Shown piece by piece: positions 33,682-47,000 of a stretch of DNA of 64,000 nt. The notes beneath the pieces are model-generated. The model was not told where the DNA came from. It saw nothing but the letters and a program-made list of their open reading frames with translations, and did not search any database. Source of the stretch: an uncultured Clostridia bacterium (GTDB taxonomy: Bacteria; Bacillota; Clostridia; Christensenellales; UBA1242); contig CALVZK010000004.1 in NCBI GenBank assembly GCA_944372505.1, positions 21,585 to 85,584 on the forward strand, written 5' to 3'. Position 1 is the stretch's first letter; each line of letters starts with the position of its first letter. The translations under genes and the position numbers were made by a program.

Positions 33682-33707
33682 AAAAAACGCGTTTTTACGC
33701 GTTTTTT
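33682..33707. terminator. Terminator after trpS
   Basis: AAAAAACGCGT-TTTT-ACGCGTTTTTT, at the stop codon of trpS (minus) and before the surface protein gene upstream region. Confidence 0.85.
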
Positions 33708-34762
33708 ATTAATTTTTTATAATCAATTCCCATTGCTTCTTTCATTTTGTTTAATGTTTTTTGTGCTTCAATCTCTGCTTTTTTAGAATTTTCAAATAGC
33801 ATTTCATAAATCGAGTCTATATCTTTTTCTAATAAAGCTCTTTTTTCTCTTATTGGGTCTAACAATTCTTGTAATATATTATTTAAAAAAAGTTTTACTT
33901 TTACATCGCCAAGTCCACCTTTTTTATAATGCGATTTTAATTGTTCTAAATTTTCATAATCTGGTAAAAATTTTTTAAAATGTTCATTGTTACAAAAGGC
34001 ATCTAAATAAGCAAAAACAACATTGCCTTCTATTTTTCCAGGATCTGAAACTTTTATATGATTTGGATCGGTATACGCAGACATAACTTTTTGTTTTACT
34101 ATTTCAGGAGTATCGCATAAATTTATTGCGTTTCCTGCTGATTTTGACATCTTAATTTTTCCATCTATTCCCGGTAATCTTTCACATATTTTTATTGACG
34201 GCAAAACTGCTTTAGGCGTTGCAAATACTTGAGATTTTGGTTCATATAAATTGTTAAAAGTATTTAAAATCTCTCTTGTTTGTTCTATCATTGGAAGTTG
34301 GTCTTCTCCTACGGGAACTAAAGTTGTTTGAAAAGCTAAAATATCAGCAGCTTGTGAAATTGGATAAGTCATAAAACCAACAGGAATCGATTTTTCAAAT
34401 GCTCTAACTTTCAATTCTTCTTTTATTGTTGGATTTCTTTGAAGACGAGATAATGTCACTAAATTCAAAAAATAAGAAGTGATTTCGAATAAAGATGGCA
34501 CCTGTGATTGTATAAAAATATTAACTTTATTAGGATCTATTCCAGCCGACAGATAGTCAATTGTAACTTGAATTATATTGTTTTTTACTTTATCAACTTT
34601 GTCGGCATTATCCGTTAAAGCCTGTGTATCAGCTATCATGATATAAAACTTTTCGTAATTATATTCATTTTGAAATTTTAATCTATTTGCTATTGAACCA
34701 ACATAATGTCCAAGATGCAAGTTCCCAGTAGGTCTATCCCCTGTTAAAATTATATCTTTCAT
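33695..34762 (-). CDS. trpS: Tryptophan--tRNA ligase
   Basis: A 355-residue class I aminoacyl-tRNA synthetase that charges tRNA-Trp. The HIGH-type motif is HLGH (residues 16-19, in GNLHLGHYVGS), the KMSKS motif is KMSKSAGN, and the Trp-pocket regions IADTQALTDN and PVGEDQLPMIEQTREI are present. The length is slightly longer than the bacterial average (about 330). It has an AGAGG site and its own promoter with a leader of only about 20 bases, so there is no T-box. Confidence 0.97.
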   Translation of the reverse strand: MKDIILTGDRPTGNLHLGHYVGSIANRLKFQNEYNYEKFYIMIADTQALTDNADKVDKVKNNIIQVTIDYLSAGIDPNKVNIFIQSQVPSLFEITSYFLNLVTLSRLQRNPTIKEELKVRAFEKSIPVGFMTYPISQAADILAFQTTLVPVGEDQLPMIEQTREILNTFNNLYEPKSQVFATPKAVLPSIKICERLPGIDGKIKMSKSAGNAINLCDTPEIVKQKVMSAYTDPNHIKVSDPGKIEGNVVFAYLDAFCNNEHFKKFLPDYENLEQLKSHYKKGGLGDVKVKLFLNNILQELLDPIREKRALLEKDIDSIYEMLFENSKKAEIEAQKTLNKMKEAMGIDYKKLIKNA

Positions 34763-34789
34763 GTTTAACCTCTTTTCATTTCTTTTTTG

Positions 34790-34818
34790 ATTATAAACGG
34801 CTACATTTTATTTGTCAA
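34790..34818 (-). promoter_or_regulatory. trpS promoter
   Basis: On the minus strand TTGACA (34818-34813), 17-base spacer, TATAAT (34795-34790), about 28 bases before the ATG. Confidence 0.8.
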
Positions 34819-34954
34819 GCAATTAAAAAATACAAAAGTATATGTAAAATCGTTAAATATAACTAAATACATATATTTTTTTAAAAATTATACAAACTAT
34901 GATTATCTAAAATGAGAAAAAAATATCTAATTTTACAAAAAAATGTTAAAAAAT

Positions 34955-34983
34955 TTGCTTTTATTTATTTTATGTATTATATT
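34955..34983 (+). promoter_or_regulatory. Possible promoter of the giant surface protein gene
   Basis: TTGCTT (34955-34960), 17-base spacer, TATATT (34978-34983). A second TATAAT-like box follows at 34984-34990. Weak -35, so only tentative; the gene has an AAGGAG site before its ATG. Confidence 0.4.
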
Positions 34984-35043
34984 TATAATATATTAATGCT
35001 TTGTTTTTAGTCTAAACTTTTTATAATTTATAAGGAGATTATC

Positions 35044-38000
35044 ATGAGGTCTTTTATTAAGGGTATATTTAGTTTGTCGATAATGTTATTATTAGCAGGA
35101 ATTTTTACTATGGTTCCTTCTTTTATTAAAAATTTAGAAAAGCAAACAAGTCAAGAAATTTCTTCGCAAGCGGACGGAGAAAATTTGAATTTTGCAAATA
35201 CAAATGCCGATGTTAGTCTTTTGGCTAATTCTTTAACTTCAAGCTCTTTAATTTATAATGGTATAGATGTATATCTGATAAAAGATGCCGGTGATTTGGC
35301 TACCGTTGCTTATTTGGTAAATAGTGGAATTGACACATATGCTTCTGAAAATTATTATTTAAGTGCTGATATTGATTTAGTAGCAAGTAGTTGGACTCCA
35401 ATAGGTACAAACGCACACCCATTTAAAGGAAACTTTTTTGGAAATGGTAAAACTATAAGCAATGTACATATAAATAATATTACTGTAGATCAAGATAAAA
35501 CAAGTGGGGTAGGACTTTTTGGTACGGTAGACGGAGGGTCAATTTCTGACTTGACTATAGGTGGAAGTTTTAGTTTTGATGTAGACGGTTATGCAAATGT
35601 TGGAAATTTGGTTGGAAATATTATAAATGGTGAATTAATAAACTGTTATGACTCAACATCAAGCAATATTGCAAATAGTGTTGGTACTAATACTAATACA
35701 AAATATTACAAAGGGAATAATGGAACAGCTTTAAAAAATTTATCTGAAGACGGAAATGTAGCGATTTATACTATGACTCAAGGACAGTTCTATATTGCCG
35801 ATACAACTGCTCAAACCAAATGGAGAGAAAATAAAACATTGCGTGTAGTTTTAGATACAAACTATAATGATTCAATATCATCTATAAAAAATCCAATTTA
35901 TACCACTCATAAACCTCAACTTAGAGAAGCGATAGCAAGTGGTTTGTCTGCGTCCGATAAATACGTATATCCTTTGCTTCAAGGATATAAAGCATCTATA
36001 AATAATGATACATACAAAATCACTTTTTCAGAAGTAATTGTTTCTGCAAATTTTAATTATGGATATGGGACAAGAAAAGGGGCTTATTCTATTCCATATG
36101 ATACGGCATTTTTAAAGTTAGATCCACAATATATTAATAGGGCTGGTTATACTTTGAATACAATTAATGGGATTGCCTTTAACAAATTAAGCGAAGATAA
36201 TGATGCCGATAATTTGATATATGACCAGGCATATCCTAAATATAAAGATACTGAAGAAAATGTTTTTACATGGACAGCTAATAAAAATGGTTATGCAGTA
36301 GGAATAATTTTTGAGAACAAAGAAAGCGTAGACAATGAGGCTGGATATGATAATCCTTCAAATTGGTGGAGTCAAATTAATTTAGATGCTCAAGTTTCAA
36401 ATGCAAATGGTACTGTCGATGATATAAGGAACTTTACATACCAAATAACAGAGATAAGAGAGAAAAATGGAGTTGTTCAAACTGTAATTACTTTTAGTAT
36501 AGCGGCATGGGCTGAAGCATCATTTGACAAAGATACTGGAATAGTTTTTGAAAATCATTCTGGGACTATAGAAAAAGGGTCTTATCAATATGGAAGCAAT
36601 ATCAATTATGATGATTATAATAAAGTAACTGCAAAGTTAAGCGAAGTACAAGTAGTTGAAGGGAAAAATCAATATACTTTAACAATAACTAATTTAGTAA
36701 GTGCTACTGCTGGAAATATTAAAGTTGGTATCTCTAGAGTAAAATATCCTATAAATTTAAATATAAAAGATGTTGATGGAAACCCCTACAAAAATTATTC
36801 CATCGAATGTGCTCAAACGCTTGATGGAGAAAAACCTTACATTAAAGCGGGACAAACAGATTTCTCATTAAAAATAACATTAAATGATCAAAATTATGTA
36901 TTTTTAACTGAACCTAATGGTGGAGAGGATGGTGCATTTGCATCTATTGAATATAGTGATTTGCCAGTAAACCCTATTACTCTTACTCTTTCAAGGAATT
37001 ATGTAACACCAGAAGCAAACATTAGTTTAGTTGTAGGAGAAAAGAAAACAAGAGTCAATATAATCTATCAGGATACATTTGGTAAAGAATTAGATATAAA
37101 TAAAATTAATAATGAATTAAAGATTAGTTTAGGAGAACAATCCCTCTCAATAGTGCAATCCAGCCCTGTGTCAATTCCTGTAGGCGGTACAAAATTAACT
37201 GCAAACAGCAATCCTTATTATACTATTAAGAAAATAGAAATAAAGAAAAATGGATCAATAGTTGGTGGAGGAACAACAGAAGAAGGAAAATTGACGTGCA
37301 TTTGTCAATATGATTTCGAAGATATTTATACAGGTCAAGGGGGAAATGAGTTTAACTATGAAATTGTGCTGACATATGAGGAAAGAAAGTTGTCAGCCGA
37401 AAAGCCAGATTTTGTTTTTGAGATTGGGGAAAATACTTATAATTTATATGATCAAAATGGTTTAAACTCTGTTATAGGTTCGCTTTTTAACATTTCAATT
37501 TATAATAATACTAAAAAAATATATTCTTCTACAGATGCTTCTATTACAGAGCATGGTTATGAAATAGGCGATAAACTAAAGATTGAACTTACTTTGACTG
37601 ATATAGGTAAATCCATTTTGTATGGTGCAACAGATGATTGGGTTAAGGTTACAGAAAAGACAGTATATACAGGGGATCCGGGCGAAATAGAAACAGATAC
37701 AGCAAAGGTCGACAGTGGAACTTGGGTCATTACTTATACAGTTGGAGATAACGACATAGGATTAACATTTAAGTTTGCTTATAAACAAATTAATATATCT
37801 ATAGATGGGCTTGTAAAAGAAGAAAGTTTAAATAATCAAGTAGGCGTACCTTCTACTACTCTAAAGACAACAATTCAATATAATCATGACGAAAACGGAA
37901 ATCTTACAACAAGTATTGTGGAAGGATATAGTCCATTTAAGTCTATTAGCATACCAACTCAATATTATTTACTGGGCTGGTACATAAGTGGAGCTGATTG

Positions 38001-41000
38001 CTTAAGTTCAAATTTTGCTGACTATTATGGAACAAACTCGGTTAATCTCTATCAAACTAAAACAAAAGTAGAAGGACAAATTAATACACTAGCCTACACT
38101 GTCTCAGTAAAAGCTGTTGTTGGTGATAGAATCATAAAGGTCAAATACAAACAAGGTGAAGTAGATGGTGGAGAATTTAAAGGGCAAAATGATATTGCTG
38201 GCGGACAAATAAGTTATAATACAGCATATTCTGTATATGACGAAGGTTCTACATTTAGTAATTTTGGACATACTCTTACAGGTTGGCTTTGGAAAATTCC
38301 AACTTCTTCAATTTCGACGACCACTTCTATAGGAAGCACAATAAAGATAACTGGTGGAGATTGGTCTAAATTCTTTGGTGTAACTGAAGATAATGTTGTC
38401 ATTCAAAATTGGAAAACTTTTTTCAAAGAGGCTGATAGTGTCAAAGATCCAAGCACTAGCAAGGAAGCAAATCTTGAACTAACTGCACAGTGGAAAAAAA
38501 TCTCTTACATAATCAAATTTGATGGGACAGAAAAAACTATTCATTTAGGAGATGTGATTAATTTTACGCCAAGTCCTAACCCAGGGCAAAGCGGACTTTA
38601 TTCTATAACAGGGGTAAATAGTTATACATTAAACAGTGATACATCAACAGGGCATAAAGCGGTTAGTTTTAAAATATCACAAGGAAGTGCTATTTCGGGA
38701 CGAACAACCATTACATTGAATTTAGACAATTTAAAATCTATTCTTTCAGGAGATTACTATTATATAGTAAATAACAATGATTCGGCAATTGTAGTAACTA
38801 CTGAATTTGAGGCTGCTAAATATAAATTATATATTCAAGAGTCAGAATATTACACAATAACTTATGGAGATTTGACTGACATAGGTGGTACTGATGACAA
38901 TGGAACATTCGTTTATGTAACTTATGGACAAAAGCCTGTAAATTTAACTAATGCGTTAAAAAATGATTTAATAGAAATAACTAGATATGGGTATACATTT
39001 AATAAAACATTTAAAAATTTCAATTTGGATGAAGAATATAAAACCGCATCTGATAAGACTTTAACTCCTGTATTTACTAAAAATAACAATATAAATACTA
39101 CAACAGCAGGAATATCTTTTGATAGTGGAGTAGGATCGACAAGAAATTTCTATATTTTAAATCCGATGACTATTGCAAATGCATCCTTAATATATAATGA
39201 ACCAGAAAAAAATCAAAATTACAGTGGAGACAATTTAACTATTGGAACTATTCTTCCAAATGGGGAAAGAATTGTATCATTTGGCATAAACATTTATAAA
39301 GACGGTTCCGCTTTAGCAATAATTTTAGATAGTAAAAATGTCTTATCTTTGGAAGATTTTATTAGAGACGATTTACTTGCTGGAGAGTATTCTGTTACAT
39401 TCTTTGTAAATTTACAAGATACAATGGACACAAACATTAAACGAAATCCTATTTCTAGTAAAATAAATTTTAATGTTTTGGAAAATACAATTGTACTAAA
39501 TAGCGACAACGATATTGTGTCTGTGTTCAATAACTCTAAAGAATTTGTGCCAGCAAGCATCAACGATGGTTATGATAAAGATAATAAATTTGGTACATTT
39601 AGATTGAATTATAATTATAACGGCTCGATTACAAGTGACAAAACTTTAGCAGTTTCTTTAGTTAATTTTGTTAATCCAAATATGGTAGAAATATTTGGGG
39701 ATTATAATGTTGGAAAACAAAAAAATGTTACTATTAAAGTTCTTTTAAATAATTTAACATCAATTAATGGAATAAATATTTCTTCTATTACAAATTGGGA
39801 TCAAATATTTACAAATGTCGAAAAAACAAAAACAGGTTCGGAATATAATCTTAAACTAGAAGGTGTTGCAGAAATTGTAAAAGGAAGATTTACAATTGAC
39901 TTTGGAGATTCATCAAGTTATTATTTCGGAGGAGATGGTCAAACTATTGTAAAAGAGAACAATAATACATCAGATAGTTTTAGCATAGGTAATTCCAATT
40001 TCAATTATTCTTATGATAAAATAACATATATAGGGGCACAGACAAGTGGAAAATTTACTGGGAAAGAAAATAAAACTGTCTTTAATGTAGAGAATATTGT
40101 TATTGAAGGTTTTGCAAATTGGGCAAACTCTTTTGAATATTTATTAGAAGGTAATTTTGAACTTATTGATACAATTAAGGCTATACAAAAATCTTTTTCT
40201 ACTAGATATTTGACAGCTACAAATAAAACATTATCTTCTTCTCTACTCACTATTGATAACATGAGCGGATTAAGTGCAGATTTGTCTTTGTTAAATATTA
40301 CTTATGGCGGGCAAAAAATAGGTTCTGGAATTGATGGAGAAAAAATTTACGGAGATATCTTTGAAGAAGATGGCAATTATACTTATGGAGAAAGTTTAAC
40401 TTATAAAGTTAACAATAAAATTGTATTTAGTTTTACAAAAAATGGTTCAAATGAAATATTATTTTACGCTAATCCAAGTGATTTAAAAGTATTATCTTTT
40501 GAAATATCGACCGTATTATCTGGAACTGGAGCGCAAACTTTTAGACCATTAACTTTAAATGGGGAAACTTGGAATATTTCAAATTCTGTTTTAGGTTATG
40601 AAAAGTCTTTAAATAGTCAATATGAAAATAATAGTCTTTCATCTATTTATACTTTTGATAATCATGGAACAGGAGCAATACAAAATGTTTTCATGGTATT
40701 GTCAAATGTAAGAAAAGTTAATTTAAATTATAATGGCGGACAAAACACGGAAGGAGCAGGCAGTGAAATAATTTATATTTCTGCTGGTCAAACTGTTAAT
40801 ATTTTAAATCCTGTTCATACATATGCTGGCTTATCTTTTGTAGAATATAAAAGAGAAGGAAATACTTCTGATCCAACTCTTTCAAAAAAAGATGATCATT
40901 CTTATGATTTAAGTGCAATCACAGGTGGCGGAGCCATTACTTTAACTGCAAAATGGAAAATAAGTGATATTATTGTTGATGCCGTTAAGGATAAAAACAT

Positions 41001-44000
41001 TGATTTATTTGCTTCTTTAACAGAAACACCACTTGACATTACCAGATTTATTACTGAAAACTTATATCTTGATAAAGCTACTTTTTCATATTCTTTTGAA
41101 AACACCGAAAATACTTTTACCTATTCTAATAATCAAATAGTAATTAAAGATAAAAATGGGCAAACACCTAGTACTTTATCAGGAACATATAGCTTAAAAA
41201 TAACATTGACTTATTCCGATGATATTTCTGGGCAAAGTACTATTACTAAAACGATAAATGATTATATTTTAACTATTAACAAAAATGTAATGAGTTTCGA
41301 TAATTCAATCTATTCATTTGTTTATAACAATAACCAAAGACAAGATTTTAATGTTAATTTAACTAAAAATGGAACTTTAGTTTCTCCACTTCCTACATTA
41401 AATCAGTTAATTAATGCACAACCTAGCGAATACGGAATAAAAGTTTCTATTTCTGGTAAAGATTCAACAATTAAATTGGCTGGAACATATACTGTTACGG
41501 CAACAATTGCTGACGGTATGACAAATTTCTTTGAATTAGGCGATAAGTCTTCTATAACAGTAACTATTGAAAAGTATTCTATTGACCTTAATAAGGATTT
41601 CTTAAATCAAATTAATCTTTCAAAGCAATTGGGAGAAAAAGACCCATTATTAGAAGTAGAGTTAGTTATTTCTGCAAATAATAGCGAAAAAGTATTAATT
41701 AGTTTTGATAGAAGAGAAGAAGGTGAAACAGCAGGCAAATATGACCTTATAGATGCTGAAATAGCAGATGCTGATGATCAAAATAATTATGTATTAGTTG
41801 CTTCAAAAACTGTAGTAGATAAATTTGAAATATTAGTACCTAATGTAAGTCTTCAATTAAAAATGACTTCTCAACTTGAGTTTGTTTATAATGGAGCGAT
41901 TCTTTCTAATTTAACAATTTCTCATAATCAAAATAACGAGTTTACTCTCTCTGGTTTGGCTGGAGAAAAAAATGTTTCGGCGACATTTATTCTCTATTAT
42001 ACCAATAGCAACGGTGTAGAAGTTGCAGTTCCTAACCAAGAAGGAGAAAATTATTGTAGTTATTTAACATTTAGCATTAGTGGTAATAACAAAAATGCAG
42101 GAAGTTATCCTCTAGAACCTTCTTTAACTAGCGAAGGTCAAAGCGTAGGGTGGACAGCTTTATCATTTGAGAATTCTTCGTATAATTCTTTATTAATTAA
42201 AAATAGAGATATTATTGTCACTGGTTTTACTACTGTTTTTGATCAAAATAAAACATTTATCTTTGCTGATGCAGGCAAACTAAGCAATTTTACTTTTGAA
42301 GAAGGCGAAGATAAAGGAATTGTAGATGGTGATAATGTTACTATAACAGTTAATGTAGAAAATGCAAATGCTGGACAAAGTGCTGTTACAAGCATGGATA
42401 TTGATAATATTAGTTCATTAAATTATAATTTAATTTATACCGAAGGACTTAATGCTGTAATAACTCCTTCTAGTGACACGATTTCTACTTCAATCACAGA
42501 AAAAACGTTAAATTATGGCGATTATTTCGAAGATATATCAGTTCATGATGTTTTAACTTTAATTCCTTTTACATTCAATGGGTTAAATTTAGGAACAATA
42601 AACAATTCTTTCTATAATATTGAAAACATTTATGTTACAGATGCTTCTTATTCAACAGGTGGATATTTAAAAGTAACTACCGGAGAAGATAAATGGGCAT
42701 TAGTCTTTACGGTTTCTAGTACGAATTTAACTTTTGGAAAGCAGTTAATTGATGGTAAATATACAACTACTTTCACTATTAATTTAACAGTTAATCCTAT
42801 AGCATTGACAATTAGCAATGCTCCATCAACTCAAATTTCAAAAGACTATGATGGTAATGCAATTGTTCCTTCGAAGTTTGTAAATCAAAATGTTGGACAA
42901 GCAAATGGATACTACACGGCGCAGGGACTATTAAGCGGAGATAAAATTGTAATCGAAAGTGCTAATTTTGCAGAAAAAACCATAGGAACTCATAATTTAA
43001 CTTTAAATTATGGTCAAGATGATAGTTCAAATTATACTATTACTAACACTGTAAAAGGTACTATTAATAATGTTACTTTAACATTTGAGAAAAATGTTAA
43101 CACTTATTCTTTTGTTACAGATGATGGTGAAAATGTTGAAAATATAGATGATTTCCAAGTAGTTTATAATGGAAATATTTCTGAGTTTATTAGTGAAGTT
43201 ATAAATAAAGAACACTTTGCTTCTAGAGTTGGTTATTATCAAACTGGTTGGAGATGGAATAATACTATTATTAGTGTTGACATGGAAAATGCAGAAGAGT
43301 TCCTTCAAACTGCAGTTGATGATAATATTAAGAATGGTAAAATTGTGATAAATGCTGCTTGGGATGTAGAAAAGTATGACATTACTTTTAAAATCTCAAA
43401 TTTTGTGTCTATTAAAAACGATAGTTATGATTTATCTAAAATGTTATTAACTGATATTGAGTATTGGACAAGTATTGATAATATAATAGCCAAAGCAGTG
43501 GAGGGATATTACATTAGCGAAATAAAAGCAAATAATTCTAATATAACTATTTCTTCATTGACAGGGGTAGGCACAAATAATTCTAGTTTTAATCTTACTC
43601 ATTTGACTGGCGATACTGAAATTAATATAAATACAGAAGAAATTTTAGTTAAAATTACAATTGACCTAAATCCTCCAGCAGGATTTACTGCAGGTATTAA
43701 TTATGATGTTGATACAAGTTGGAAAGAAGGAGATTGGACCGCAAATGGAAACACTTTAACTAAACAAATTTCTTATACAGAGTTATTTGCAAAAGATCTT
43801 CCTATTGTGAAAATAACCCAAAATAACACATACAATTGGGAGAGTTGGTATTTAGGGGAAATTAAGACAGAGAATTTAAGTGTTGGAAATAATATTTGGC
43901 AAAGAATTTCTGGTAGTAATTTAACACAAAATGATTTAATTGGGTTTAAATTCATTGCAACTTGGACAGAAAGCCCTCTCACAATTACTTTTAACGTAAA

Positions 44001-47000
44001 TAATGCAACCATCAAAGTTTATGTTAACGATGAACCTAACGCAATAGAACCAAAAGATGGAGAATATACTTTACATTATTTAGATAAAGTCCGAGTTGAT
44101 ATTGTAAGTGACGACTGGTATAAATTTACTGGTGGAAATATTACAGGATCTAACACTTCAAACATAGAAGGTTCAAATGAGAAAAGAGGAAGCTTTGTTA
44201 TAAATTCGTTAACTGAAGCAAAAACAATCACTTTAAATATAGAACAAATATTAGTTTCATTTATAACATCAAGTGAAGAAAGTACTTTGTTTGGTACTAC
44301 AGTCACTGATACTGTAACAAAGAGACAGTTTACTTACAGTGAGATGTTTGATGATAATTCAATTGCTAAAACATTAGAAAACGGAATTGGGAAATATTCT
44401 GCTACTGCAGGTACTTACTCTCAAATAGATTGGAAATATAATGATACTAATATTGGATTAGGTACTACAATAGAAGATTTTATTGTCAATAATGGTGGTA
44501 TTCCTACAAAAGATATAAGCTATAACTTACTTGCTGTTTGGCTAGGTGAAACTTATACTGTTACTTTTGAAAAAGGAACTCCACAAGAAGGGAAAGAGGC
44601 AGTATTTGAGGGAAACGATGCTAATTTAGAAGAGGTTACAAGAGATTGGATTTATGGAAGTATAATTTCAAATATTCCTGTAGTTAAAGTAGACGGACAA
44701 AGTTATTACTGGGCAAATATTAATAATACAAAAGAGACATTTGCAAAAGGCAATAGATTTGTTTTAAATCCTCCGGATAACACTTTTCCATATGAACTTA
44801 CGTTAGAAGCTCAATGGTCAAATGATGTTTATACTTTAAATGTTTCAATTAAAGGAGCAGACGGAAAAGTTACAAATATTATGGTTGGTGAAGATAATTA
44901 TACAGTAGAATCTTTGCCACAACAATTAAAGGTTATCTATGGCGATAGCAGAACATTTAGTTTTACATTATCAACAGGATATATGGTTGATAATGATATT
45001 AATAACACAAAAATTTTAACCGATTTAGGACCAGTTAGCGGATTTGCAGGTGCAGTTCTTACAGTTAATGGCAACTCTGTCACGATTAGTGGAATACATG
45101 GAAATATTACCGCACAAATATCGATTAAAGCAAAACCGCACAAAATTACAATTGAAAAACAAGGCGATTCCGTAACAGCATCTGTGAACGAATTTGATGT
45201 GTCTTATGACCAAGATATTACAAATTTGTTCGACGATGTAAAGTGGAATAGAGGTGGTTATAAAATCGCTTCATTATATGAAAAGGAAAGCAACGCCTTA
45301 TTTGCAACAAAGACTGAAACTGGTTGGACATTTGAAAATAGTTTTACTTCATTATTAGAAGATAAATATATTTATACTACAGATAAAGACATATCATTAA
45401 TAATGGTATGGACTCTTGATAATGATAATTTGTATTTCAGTGGAAAAACTACAGCAGAAAATGGTCTTTATTATAATGGGACATCTCAATTAGTTGCAAC
45501 TACAACATTCACAATTGAAAACATCATCAAAGATGCTATTTTGAACAATTTAGATAAAGTTGTTGATGTATATTATATGATAGGTGATAAAGATAGTGGA
45601 ACAAGAATAGATTATAGCCCTAATTATACGCTTTATTATACAGATGCATTAAATGATAATGTTTGTATGGTAGTTGAACTAAAAGATACTTTATCTAGAA
45701 ATAATTTCACTTATAAAATATCTACGGAATATGTCACAGGAGTGATCTCTCCAAGTGATGTAAAGATTATTGATGCAAATATTGAATCTTATTATACTGG
45801 AAGCGGGCTAGTTGTTCCTAGCAACGAAGATTCCTATAACAATGGAACCCTTTATTTCCATGATGGGATTACTACAATTAGCGAACTTACTATTTCAAAA
45901 GTAGAATTCGTCGCTAAAGAAGGAGAATTTAATGTTGGAGAAGATTATCAAATTAAATACTACTTCACTACATCAAGCAACTTTAAGATGAGTAATTTTG
46001 AAGGTTTGTCAAGTGAAGGAGAATTTATTACATTTATTCCACAGTTATCAATGGTAAGTGGCAAGATAGTTCCAAGTATAATTGATCTAGAATTAAGCGG
46101 AAAGGCATTTGAGAATGGCAAAGTTCAACAAATAACACACTTTACTTCAACCTTACCAGCACATGCTCAAAATTTTGTCATTACAATTAATTCCATTTAT
46201 ACAAAAACAAGTGATCCAAAACTTTATGATTCGTTAGATGTTATTGTTATTGACTATTTAATCACTAGAGGGGAAGAAGAAATTAAGAAATTTAACTTCG
46301 TATTTAACATTTTAGGTGATTATGAAATAGTATCCTATGATAAAGGATATCAATTAGCACTTAATGTTGAATATTTGGATATTGACAGCGGTAATTTATC
46401 TAAAAATAATCAGCATAATTTAACAATTAAATCTTTTACACATAATTCTAAATCAGGAAATATTACTGAAAATAGTTACAGTTATCTTGATGAAAACGGA
46501 AATTTAATTTTCTCAATATATAACAACGGAACAGAAAACATTACTGTTAATGTTATAAAAGGAAAAAGTGTTACATTTAATTTTACACTTAACGGAACAA
46601 TGGAAATTTTATCTTGGAATGAAGGTATAGTAACTTACCAAGATGCCGTAACGCAACTTGAGGGACTTACAAGCAGTGTAAATAGAAATAAATCATTTAC
46701 CACTTCAGATGATAATAATACTTTAACCGTAATTGTTACTAATTTTAAAGCTATTAAATTAAGTCTTGGCGATAAAGATGGCGGCGGACTAGATCAAGGT
46801 TACGCTTACATAAAACTTGGTGCCAATAAGATTGTTGATATTAATGAAGATAATAAATGGAAAGGTTTTGATTTTGTAGGCTGGAACTCTCTATCAAATG
46901 GCGTAAATATTTCCGATAATACAACCATAAATGTTCAAAGTGATGCAAAAATTTTGACTGCTAATGTGGTTGCTATTTGGCAGTTACAAGCACCTGATGG

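Noticed and set aside
34763-34818. A T-box riboswitch upstream of trpS
   Set aside because: The promoter lies about 28 bases before the ATG, leaving no room for a T-box leader.
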